A stretch of 36,505 bases of DNA from RGDT01 sp964630925 (GTDB taxonomy: Bacteria; Planctomycetota; Planctomycetia; Gemmatales; Gemmataceae), in NCBI GenBank assembly GCA_964630925.1, contig CAZVZK010000100.1, positions 1-36,505 on the forward strand. Direction: 5' to 3'. The translations under genes were made by a program, and so were the position numbers. Position 1 is the first letter of the stretch; each line of letters opens with the position of its first letter. Under the pieces are notes generated by a model. That model was not told where the DNA came from and searched no databases. It was given only the letters and a program-made list of their open reading frames with translations. Positions 30,646 to 36,505 of this stretch are shown one piece after another.

Positions 30646-30651
30646 ATTGTA
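30646..30651 (-). promoter_or_regulatory. -10 element TACAAT of the Uma2 cassette
   Basis: On the minus strand GCTACAAT lies 25 bp before the Uma2 ATG. A weak TTCCAT is present 17 bp upstream. It shows that the cassette carries its own promoter next to the duplicated tail. Confidence 0.35.
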
Positions 30652-30678
30652 GCCGGCCGCCGATCCCGATGGAATCCC

Positions 30679-30844
30679 GTGCTTCTTCGTGCGGGCACTG
30701 CCACGGGGCAAGCACTCGGTGTCGTACCGGCTGCGGGCGGAGATCCCGGGCCAGCTCGCGGCGCTGCCGGCGAAGGCGTCGGCGATGTACGCGCCGGAGC
30801 TGAAGGGCAACTCGGACGAGATCAAGCTGAAGATCGAGGATTGA
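30679..30844 (+). pseudogene. Duplicated 3' end of the alpha-2-macroglobulin gene (54 codons)
   Basis: From TGC 30680 to the TGA at 30842-30844 this is colinear with 28514-28678 without indels. I count six differences in 162 bases: five synonymous and one changing Phe to Leu (GQFAAL to GQLAAL). No start or upstream part of the gene is present; the Uma2 promoter abuts it. The mostly synonymous differences suggest that the copy diverged while still part of a functional gene, so it is probably the tail of a lost tandem paralogue. Confidence 0.9.
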
Positions 30845-30853
30845 CGTCGATCA

Positions 30854-30882
30854 GGCGAGCGGCACGGCGTCAGCGTGCCGTG
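30854..30882. repeat. 29-bp dispersed hairpin repeat, copy 2
   Basis: Reverse complement of 22384-22412 with one mismatch; arms CGGCACG and CGTGCCG. Here it replaces the CTTGTCG hairpins found at the same place behind the intact alpha-2-macroglobulin gene. Confidence 0.8.
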
Positions 30883-30904
30883 TTCGCCCTACGCGAACGA
30901 GACG

Positions 30905-30940
30905 CACGGCCCCTCGCGGAGACGCGGGCGGCCGTGGTGT
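30905..30940 (+). terminator. Second copy of the alpha-2-macroglobulin terminator
   Basis: Same stem and GAGA tetraloop as 28756-28794, with one C-C mismatch in the stem, followed by GTGTTTG. It confirms that the duplication included the terminator. Confidence 0.6.
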
Positions 30941-31066
30941 TTGCGCGCCACCACGAGGGAAGAATAGGGGTGAGAGAAGCTGGCGCGGGTGTGAGGCGAC
31001 GACGGGGATGGGGCTGGGCAGGGAGAGCCGGTGGCGGCAAGGCGGCGAGGCGGACCCGGATTTCGG

Positions 31067-31094
31067 TTGCCCCGTGCCGCCCGGCCGGTATGTT
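31067..31094 (+). promoter_or_regulatory. Possible promoter of the TerB-like gene
   Basis: TTGCCC and TATGTT are 16 bp apart, ending 34 bp before the ATG at 31129. Weak match. Confidence 0.25.
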
Positions 31095-31128
31095 GGCACC
31101 AAATGGCCTCGCGGCGAGGAGACGGAGC

Positions 31129-31509
31129 ATGGCGAACTGGCGACAACTGGCCATGTCGGCCCTGCTGGCCGATGGCGCGATCGACGAGCGCGAGGTGACG
31201 ATCCTCCGCAAGGAGTTCTTCGCCGACCGACGCATCGACCGGGCCGAGATGGAATTCCTGCTCGAGGCGCGCAAGAAGGCGGCCTCGGCGGTCCCGTCGT
31301 TCGAGAAGCTGATCTTCGAGTGCCTGCGCTCGGTGGTCCTGGCCGACGACTCCATCAGCCCGGAGGAGACGGCCTGGATCCGCCAGTTCATCTTCGCCGA
31401 CGGCAAGGTGGACGCGGCGGAGAAGCACTGGCTGAAGGAGCTGAAGTGCCTGGCGGGGCGGACGTGCCCGGAGTTCGACGCGCTGTATCAGCAGTGCATG
31501 GCGTCGTGA
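31129..31509 (+). CDS. TerB-like helical protein, paralogue 1
   Basis: A 126-residue all-alpha protein; ATG 31129 follows GAGGAGACGGAG. ANWRQLAMSALLADGAIDEREVTILRKEFFADRRIDRAEMEFLLEARKKA and SVVLADDSISPEETAWIRQFIFADGKVDAAEKHWLKELK show two repeats of the TerB pattern, LADGxIDxxEVxxL, with acidic residues that bind metal in TerB-type domains. TerB folds occur in tellurite-resistance and stress systems; no other ter genes are nearby. It shares about 40% of residues by eye with the next gene and was probably made by tandem duplication. Confidence 0.8.
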   Translation: MANWRQLAMSALLADGAIDEREVTILRKEFFADRRIDRAEMEFLLEARKKAASAVPSFEKLIFECLRSVVLADDSISPEETAWIRQFIFADGKVDAAEKHWLKELKCLAGRTCPEFDALYQQCMAS

Positions 31510-31588
31510 CCGGATTCGCCCCGGCTCGAAGCGGGGGAGGGATCGGGGTGATGGGGGGGTAGACGCCCCTCGACTGGAGGCCCAAGCG

Positions 31589-31966
31589 ATGGCCGACTGG
31601 AAGAAGACGGCGAAGGCGTTCCTCCTGGCCGACGGCGCCATCGACGCCCGCGAGGTGGCGGTGCTGCGCAAGGAGATGTTCGCTGACGGCACCGTGGACG
31701 ACATCGAGCTGGACTTCCTCTTCGAGCTGCGCCGCGACGCGAAGAGCGTCGTGCCGGAGTTCCACTTCCTGATGATCGATTCGATCAAGAGCTGCTGCCT
31801 CGCCGGCGACGCCGTCAAGCCCGGCTCCGCCAGCCTGCTCCGCCGCTGGCTGCTGGCCGGCAAGGTCGGGTACGTCGAGAAACGCTACATGGACGAATTG
31901 CGCGGCGCGGCCAAGACGGCCCCGCCCGACTTCGAGCAGCTCCACCGGCAGATCGCGTCGGCGTGA
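31589..31966 (+). CDS. TerB-like helical protein, paralogue 2
   Basis: A 125-residue protein starting MADWKKTAKAFLLADGAIDAREVAVLRKEMFADGTVDDIELDFLFELRRDAKS, the same design as the preceding gene. The second acidic motif is degraded (LAGDAVKPGSASLLRRWLLAGKVGYVEKRYMDEL), so the two copies have diverged mainly in the C-terminal repeat. A 79-bp gap separates them and they are probably cotranscribed. Function unknown. Confidence 0.8.
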   Translation: MADWKKTAKAFLLADGAIDAREVAVLRKEMFADGTVDDIELDFLFELRRDAKSVVPEFHFLMIDSIKSCCLAGDAVKPGSASLLRRWLLAGKVGYVEKRYMDELRGAAKTAPPDFEQLHRQIASA

Positions 31967-32518
31967 ACCCGTGGAGAGCGGCCCGCTGTGAGCCGGAGGC
32001 GAGACGCCCCATCGGCATCAAGTGAACCAGCCTTCGGAACATATCGGCGCGGCCGCCCGCCCCGCGCCCGCGATGCATCACAGCCGCCAGGATCAGCAAC
32101 CAGCGCGTGGGCCTCAAAGTCTCCGCCAGACGGGCCGCCGAGCATCGCAGTGCCCACACCAGTTGTGCCGTGGGATCGTACGTGTCCCCTATCCCGCCGA
32201 CATCCTGTGGCGTCGGGATTTCGCCCAGCGCAGCCCCCGCACCACGTCAGCACGTGGGGTTGACGAGCCTTGCCCGTGGTTCCGGCCCCTCTCCTCAACC
32301 CATCCTATCCGTCCCCCGGCCGGAAGCCGGGGCTGGCAGACAACCCCCATGTTGCAACGCCTCTCCGTTGACGTGTAGCCCGAGGGCTGTTGCTGTCTGA
32401 GGGCCGGTTCTGTCAGCCCACCCCGTTGGGGATGGGGGCCGTGGTGAATCCTCCCCCACCGCCTCTGCGGCGCGGGAGTTGCTGCCTGTAAGATGCCCCT
32501 CGCCCCGGAGGACTTCCC
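31967..32518. other. 552-bp region without a recognisable gene
   Basis: Several frames are open, as expected at this GC, but none has a binding site plus protein-like composition. A TAAGAT element at 32489-32494 and GGAGGA near 32505 belong to the gene starting at 32519. No repeat of this window is present. Confidence 0.5.
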
Positions 32519-33043
32519 ATGACCGCAGCCACCGTCGTCGAGCTACCCTATCGGGTCGGGGTCTTCCGCACCGCCGCAGGGGCGCACACCGCCATCGAGG
32601 CGCTCCTCGCCGCCGGGTTCTCGAAGGACGAGCTGGCCGTCGTCTGCTCGGACGCCCGCCGCGAAGACTTCGCCGATATCCCGCAGCCCAAGCCGTCGGA
32701 TGATTACTCGGCGCAGGCGATCGGCGTCGGAGGCGCCGCCGGCGCGGTCCTGGGCGGCATCGCGATGGCGGCGGCAACCATTGCCACGGGCGGGCTGGCC
32801 GCACCGGCCTCCGGCCTGGCGGTCCTGATGGGCGGCGGCGCCATCGGCGGCGCCTTCGTCGGCGCCATGTCCCGCCGCGTCACCGAGAAGGAGCTGGGGC
32901 CGTACTACGAGCAGGCCATGCGCCTCGGCCACATCCTCGTCGCCGTCGAGCTTCACGGCGAGGGCGCCGAGCGCCGCCTACAGATCGCCGAACGCATCTT
33001 CGCCGAGCACGGCAGCGAGCCGGTCGCCCTGACCGAGGGCTGA
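32519..33043 (+). CDS. General-stress-type protein with Gly/Ala-rich hairpin
   Basis: A 174-residue protein; ATG 32519 has GGAGGA seven bases upstream. The N-terminal YRVGVFRTAAGAHTAIEALLAAGFSKDELAVVCSD is a ferredoxin-like alpha/beta fold like the YflT/general stress protein 17M family. A hydrophobic Gly/Ala-rich double segment follows (IGVGGAAGAVLGGIAMAAATIATGGLAAPASGLAVLMGGGAIGGAFVGAMS), probably a glycine-zipper hairpin that inserts in membranes. Then the alpha/beta fold is completed (GHILVAVELHGEGAERRLQIAERIFAEHG). Similar proteins are often stress induced; the precise function is unknown. Confidence 0.8.
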   Translation: MTAATVVELPYRVGVFRTAAGAHTAIEALLAAGFSKDELAVVCSDARREDFADIPQPKPSDDYSAQAIGVGGAAGAVLGGIAMAAATIATGGLAAPASGLAVLMGGGAIGGAFVGAMSRRVTEKELGPYYEQAMRLGHILVAVELHGEGAERRLQIAERIFAEHGSEPVALTEG

Positions 33044-33179
33044 CCTGTCGTTCAGGCGACAGACTTCATTTCCCCAGTGCAACGTCTCGCCTTCGGGCGC
33101 GGCACGCCAGGCCCGGCCGCGTCGCCCTCAAAGTCACACGCGACCACCTCGCCTCCGCCGCCGTCGCCCGCTCTTCGCC

Positions 33180-33255
33180 TGAGACACGGGCGATGGCTGT
33201 GGAGTGAGGATTGCATTGCATTGCACCCCCCCAGGCACCCCCCTGCAACGAAAAC
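33180..33255. repeat. MITE-like element, truncated copy C
   Basis: TGAGACACGGG...GGATTGCATTGCATTGCACC, a C-run, CAGGCACC and CTGCAAC match the left two thirds of copies A and B; the hairpin and right end have been lost after about 33250. Confidence 0.7.
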
Positions 33256-33462
33256 GGGTGGGGAGTGTGAGGGCCTCCGCGTCCCGATGGCCGCCGGTGC
33301 TTGCCTCTCGCGGACGCGAGACCCCGCCGGGCGCCGGGTGATGACCGACCGTGTCGATCCCTGTCCACGGTCTGGTAGGTCGGGTTGAGGCCCGCCAGGG
33401 CCGAAGCCCGACTTGACACGCCACACCCCGCATGCGGTGAGCGCGAGGTTCCGTCGGGCGCC

Positions 33463-33861
33463 GAGTCACCCGTCACCGTCCCCGCAGGGCGTGACGGGTG
33501 ATCCCGTCTCCCCAACCTTTTCGGGCCTGGTTCAAGGGCGGGTAACAGGCCGGCGCCGTTTCTGTGCAAGTTGCTGTGCAAATCGGTCACACCCCTCCCC
33601 GTGGGTGTTACCCGCTTCCCTCTGCTCCTGAACCATGCCGGCTGACGGGTGATTACCCCTCCACAACCTGTTCGCATTAAGGCAGTTGCATCGCAGCGGC
33701 CGAGTCACCCGTCACACGTCACGCTTTGCAACGCCCCTGGCGGGAGGCCGACTCACCTGCCCACTTTCTGGAGAAGTGGCCATGTGACTCTGCACTGACT
33801 GACACTGTGTGTCACGGATAGGTAGTGAGTGCGCGAGTCACCTGGCCACATGCCCACTTTT
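33463..33861. repeat. Cluster of GAGTCACC-type motifs with inverted pairs
   Basis: GAGTCACCCGTCAC occurs at 33463-33476 and 33702-33715; related forms at 33750-33764, 33774-33790 (inverted) and 33835-33861. TCACCCGTCAC (33466-33476) pairs perfectly with GTGACGGGTGA (33491-33501), and TGACGGGTGA (33643-33652) with 33705-33714. The role is unknown. Confidence 0.7.
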
Positions 33862-33901
33862 TGCGCGCACCTCGGGGCGTGTCGCACCGCGCGCAGCCCC
33901 T

Positions 33902-35016
33902 TACTGAGGAATGCGCGGGAAAAGACCGCCTACGTCAAGAGCAAGGGGACCCTGGCGTGAAGGATGAACGAGGCCAACAACTGAGGCCGGCGCTTCAAGG
34001 CGTTCAAGCTTTCCCAGACGTGCCGCCGCAATTCAGCCACGTCGGCGGGGGCCAGGTTGCACAGGCGGCCGTACTTGGTCCACGACCACACCTCCTCGTC
34101 CGGGTTGCAGTCGGGCGCGTGGCCGGGGAAGTCCTCCACCACCACCTCGGGGTGCTCCGCCAGCCACGCCTTCACAGCCCGCGACCTGCCGTGGATCTGG
34201 TTCTGGTCCCACACCACCGCCCAGGGCCCGCCCACCTCCCCCTTGAGCTGCCGCAGGAACAGCACCACCTCCTCGCCGTGGAAGTTCTCGTCCTTCCCCA
34301 GCAGCATGAAGTGCAGCCCCACGCGCAGCGCCCTCGGGCTCAGCGTGATCGCGCTGATCACGCTGAGCCGGTCGTGCTTGTCCGAGCAGACGAGGACGGG
34401 CGTCTCGCCGCGCGGGGCGAAGGTGCGTCGGACCGTCGGCGACAGCATGAAGCCCGATTCGTCCAGCAGGGCGATGCGGGCGCGGCGTCGGAACGCCTGG
34501 CGGATGATGCGCGGCCAGTCGTCGGCCATCCAGCGCTCCACCTCCTTGTCGTTGCACGCGCGGGCGTGCTTCTGCGGCTTCTGGCTGGTCCAGCCAAGGG
34601 GCCCGTTGAGCAGCCGGGAGACGTGGGCGGGGTGATAACGGATGCCGAGCTGGCGGCGGATCAACACGGCGACACGCTTGGCGGTCCACAGGTGGTTGGG
34701 CCAGCCGTGGGCCACGGCCCCTTGGGCGAGCAAGTCCGCCAGGGCGGCCAGTTGCCGGCCGTCGAGGCGGGGGGTCGGGCCGAGGGCGGGCTTGGCGGCC
34801 AGGCCGTCGCCTCGACGGGCCGAACGCCTCCAACGGCGGAGCGAGGAGGCGGTGACGCCAAGAATCCGGGCGACCACGCCTGGGGGCTCCCCGCCTTCGA
34901 CCAAGGCGACGGCCCGGCGGCGACGCCTTTCCAACTCAGCGGCTGTCCCGATTGGCCTCATGTTACCATTCTACGCCCGGCCCACGCGGAGGTCTTTTCC
35001 CGCGCATTCCTCAGTA
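33902..35016 (-). mobile_element. IS630-family insertion sequence, intact
   Basis: A 27-bp perfect terminal inverted repeat: TTACTGAGGAATGCGCGGGA continuing through AAAAGACC at the left (from 33901), and its exact complement at the right (to 35017). A TA dinucleotide at both borders (33902-33903 and 35015-35016) fits the TA target duplication of IS630/Tc1 elements. It contains one intact transposase gene. Perfect ends and an open frame suggest a recent insertion. Confidence 0.92.
33930..34961 (-). CDS. IS630-family DDE transposase
   Basis: A 343-residue protein. The N-terminal helix-turn-helix region (ALVEGGEPPGVVARILGVTASSLRRWRRSARRGDGLAAKPALGPTPRL) binds the ends, and a winged part (WTAKRVAVLIRRQLGIRYHPAHVSRLLNGPLGWTSQKPQ) follows. 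The DDE catalytic domain begins IALLDESGFMLSP (first Asp), continues with AVVWDQNQIHGRS (second Asp) and ends with FPGHAPDCNPDEEVWSWTKY, whose Glu completes the triad in the classic PxxxPxxNPxExxW block. It is a single intact frame with no programmed frameshift. It is read inward from the right repeat; the start at 34961 has only a weak binding site, as is common in IS genes. Confidence 0.93.
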   Translation of the reverse strand: MRPIGTAAELERRRRRAVALVEGGEPPGVVARILGVTASSLRRWRRSARRGDGLAAKPALGPTPRLDGRQLAALADLLAQGAVAHGWPNHLWTAKRVAVLIRRQLGIRYHPAHVSRLLNGPLGWTSQKPQKHARACNDKEVERWMADDWPRIIRQAFRRRARIALLDESGFMLSPTVRRTFAPRGETPVLVCSDKHDRLSVISAITLSPRALRVGLHFMLLGKDENFHGEEVVLFLRQLKGEVGGPWAVVWDQNQIHGRSRAVKAWLAEHPEVVVEDFPGHAPDCNPDEEVWSWTKYGRLCNLAPADVAELRRHVWESLNALKRRPQLLASFILHARVPLLLT

Positions 35017-35126
35017 ACATCCGGTGTACAGGGATCTAACAATGAAGATACGAGCAGGCCGGCGAGGGGAGGGATCATCCACACAACGATACTCACCTGC
35101 CCAGCACGTCACGAACGAACCGACAC

Positions 35127-36227
35127 TCACTCATCCCCGTCGTCTCCGCCCGCCTCGCCCGCGATGTCTGCCGCGGCGACAAACCGCATGTCCCGCAGAG
35201 GATACAAACCTATCCGGCCGCCAGGATACCCGACCGCGCAGCAGGTTCCGCGCGGGCACACCGCTACGGACGCCACCTCCCAGGGCAGCCTGACGCGGGC
35301 GAGTCTCTCCAGGGACGGCAGGGAGAGGACGTCGAGGTTCCAGGGCGTGGACGCCACGACGAGGTGCCGACCCTCCGGGGACAGACAGGCTACGTCATTC
35401 CAGCAGCTCACGTACAACGGCCGCCCGCCCTCTCCCTTCGCGGCCGCACCGATCAACACATCTCCGTCGTCAAGGGCGGCCACGTACCTGTCCCCGGAGG
35501 TATCAAGGAACCGGGTAACGGGGGAGGGTAGGCCGTCGGCCAAGCCCTGGGCCTCACCATCCTCCTGGATCGCGAGGACGGCGGCGCTCTCCGGCCCCGC
35601 CCCACGCACGCCCACAAGCAGCGTCTTGCACCCGATGGCCGCGGCCATACTCTGCGGGAGCGCCGGCAGCCGCCTCCACGAGCCGGAGAGGCCGTCCCGT
35701 CCGAAGCGGTAGGCCATCAGGACGGGGCCGCCATACGCCATCAGCTCCCCACCGGCCTCGTCCCACCAAACTCCAGCCACGCGGCCTGACGGGTGCAGGA
35801 CGCGACACCGGCGCTCGCCCTCGGCCGTGTAGACGGTGATGACGCCCGTCGAGGGCGACGCCGCCACGACGGAATCGATGCCGTCCGCGTAGGTGACGTG
35901 CGACTGCTCGCCGAGGAGGATCTGTGCGGACTGCCGCGGGCCTCCGGGGCCGAGCGCGATCACGCTCACCTCGCCCCCCTGGCCGACGGCCAGGAGGGTG
36001 CGTCCGTCCCGGCTGAACTGGAGGCGTTCGACGGTGCTCCCGTGCAGTCGCAGACTGCTGCCGCGGACGCGCATCCCCGGCAGGGGCTCGCGATGCCGCG
36101 TCACGGACGGGCTGCCGTCGGCCTCCGGCCCTACCCCCGCGCGGCGTGACAAGGCCGCGTAGACGCAGCAGAGGACGAGGGCCACACCCAGCCCGAGGCC
36201 CGCAGCCATCCAGGTTCGCCGTCTCAT
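35127..36227 (-). CDS. Membrane-anchored beta-propeller-like (WD40-type) protein
   Basis: A 366-residue protein. ATG 36227 gives a basic N-terminus and one membrane segment (MRRRTWMAAGLGLGVALVLCCVYAAL), with the rest extracytoplasmic; the binding site is weak and a start further upstream cannot be excluded. The body shows repeats of the form VERLQFSRDGRTLLAVGQGGEVSVIAL, VAGVWWDEAGGELMAYGG, DVACLSPEGRHLVVASTPWNLDVLSL and VASVAVCPRGTCCAVGYPGGRIGLYPL, four or more blades of a WD40/quinoprotein-like propeller. Such domains mainly mediate protein contacts. It is downstream of a leucine-rich-repeat gene on the same strand. Confidence 0.82.
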   Translation of the reverse strand: MRRRTWMAAGLGLGVALVLCCVYAALSRRAGVGPEADGSPSVTRHREPLPGMRVRGSSLRLHGSTVERLQFSRDGRTLLAVGQGGEVSVIALGPGGPRQSAQILLGEQSHVTYADGIDSVVAASPSTGVITVYTAEGERRCRVLHPSGRVAGVWWDEAGGELMAYGGPVLMAYRFGRDGLSGSWRRLPALPQSMAAAIGCKTLLVGVRGAGPESAAVLAIQEDGEAQGLADGLPSPVTRFLDTSGDRYVAALDDGDVLIGAAAKGEGGRPLYVSCWNDVACLSPEGRHLVVASTPWNLDVLSLPSLERLARVRLPWEVASVAVCPRGTCCAVGYPGGRIGLYPLRDMRFVAAADIAGEAGGDDGDE

Positions 36228-36346
36228 CGGGTAAGGCCCCTGCGGGTGCGGCCAGAGGAAAGCGACGGCTGTCTTTGGGCGGGATCTCGCCTCAGCGGTC
36301 GCCCGGCAAAGTATCGCGACGAGGGGCGACCCGTCGCAACCGCCGA

Positions 36347-36505
36347 TCAGGGGGACGCCGGCAGATCCCGCTCGATCTCGCACGCCGGCAACGCCTTTCG
36401 CAGCGCCCCCACGCCCCGGCCCGTCACGCGCGTCTGGCCGACGCTCAGCCGCCGTAAGGATAGCGAGTTTATCAACTGTCGCATTCGGCCTTTCCGGCAC
36501 GCGGC
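36347..36505 (-). CDS. C-terminus of leucine-rich-repeat protein, cut by window edge
   Basis: The last 52 codons of a minus-strand frame ending with TGA at 36347-36349. It reads MRQLINSLSLRRLSVGQTRV then TGRGVGALRKALPACEIERDLPASP. The repeat shape LRRLSVGQTRVTGRGVGALRKALPACEI matches the final unit of planctomycete leucine-rich-repeat proteins (LxxLxLxxTxVTDxGVxxLxxALPxCxI), in which a Cys-Ile pair closes the last repeat. The start lies beyond the window. There are 119 bp between it and the propeller gene. Confidence 0.8.
   Translation of the reverse strand, partial: AACRKGRMRQLINSLSLRRLSVGQTRVTGRGVGALRKALPACEIERDLPASP

Larger units (their letters stand above)
33044..33901. other. Repeat-rich noncoding region before the IS630 element
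   Basis: Holds a truncated MITE-like copy (33180-33255) and, from 33463 to 33861, a cluster of GAGTCACC-type motifs in both orientations. Open frames here lack binding sites and have shadow-like composition. Codon-position GC bias is absent. Confidence 0.55.

Noticed and set aside
29719..31128. Upstream extension of the first TerB-like gene
   Set aside because: The extension is the antisense of Uma2 and an off-frame reading of the duplicated macroglobulin tail; ATG 31129 has a good binding site.
33066..33677. Minus-strand 203-codon frame in the repeat-rich gap
   Set aside because: It crosses the truncated MITE-like copy and inverted repeats, has no binding site, and lacks codon-position bias.
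33825..35039. A plus-strand frame spanning the IS element
   Set aside because: It crosses both inverted repeats of the IS and is antisense to the transposase, which has all catalytic motifs.

Overview
The window reads as a chromosomal segment of a Planctomycetota bacterium, most likely order Gemmatales / family Gemmataceae. The basis is very high GC with near-saturated GC third positions, and planctomycete hallmarks: an MJ0042-type zinc ribbon fused to HEAT-like repeats, a GYF_2/DUF4339 protein, a standalone C-terminal module of the PSD1/DUF1553 type, a TIGR02996 repeat-companion domain, DUF4058, Uma2, a secreted alpha-2-macroglobulin and a serpin. Genes are short transcription units on both strands, separated by many dispersed repeats. 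There is no rRNA, CRISPR or prophage; one intact IS630-family element is present.

Layout. 0.4-3.6 kb: an unknown protein with a cysteine-protease-like C-terminus, a P-loop polynucleotide-kinase-like protein overlapping a Thg1-like 3'-5' nucleotidyltransferase (a candidate RNA-repair pair), an AlkD-type DNA glycosylase and tRNA-Ser(CGA). 3.7-6.4 kb: a zinc-ribbon/HEAT membrane protein, a small secreted membrane protein whose frame is crossed by an in-frame UGA (candidate selenoprotein), and a small gene coupled to a degraded HNH endonuclease. 6.4-9.8 kb (minus): an Hsp70-family ATPase, a GYF-domain membrane protein and rsmE. 9.9-11.9 kb: three membrane-protein genes. 12-13.8 kb: a PAS/ATPase-dead AAA+/Fis regulator, a pseudo-receiver-like protein and a ferredoxin with a Ser-for-Cys change, overlapping or abutting. 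13.9-16.3 kb (minus): a serpin and a polysaccharide-export lipoprotein. 16.4-21.0 kb: an aldehyde dehydrogenase, a PLP-dependent D-amino-acid enzyme, the PSD1-like module, and the pyrH-frr housekeeping pair. 21.6-28.7 kb: DUF4058 divergent from a 2060-residue alpha-2-macroglobulin. 28.8-30.6 kb: a three-gene Uma2/TIGR02996/DUF6882-like operon, bracketed by two copies of the alpha-2-macroglobulin 3' end plus its terminator. 31.1-33.0 kb: two TerB-like paralogues and a glycine-rich stress-type protein. 33.0-35.0 kb: repeat-rich noncoding DNA and the IS630 element. 35.1-36.5 kb (minus): a beta-propeller-like protein and the C-terminus of a leucine-rich-repeat protein cut by the window edge.

The points most worth a second look are the coding-quality small gene read through an in-frame UGA with a hairpin just downstream; the kinase plus Thg1-like pair; the dead-ATPase regulator/pseudo-receiver/ferredoxin cluster; a new MITE-like repeat of 164-166 bp with covarying hairpin bases; the alpha-2-macroglobulin tail duplication around a gene cassette; and a recurrent TACAAT/TATAAT-type -10 element at a near-constant distance from start codons. 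All family assignments come from reading motifs; no database search was run.
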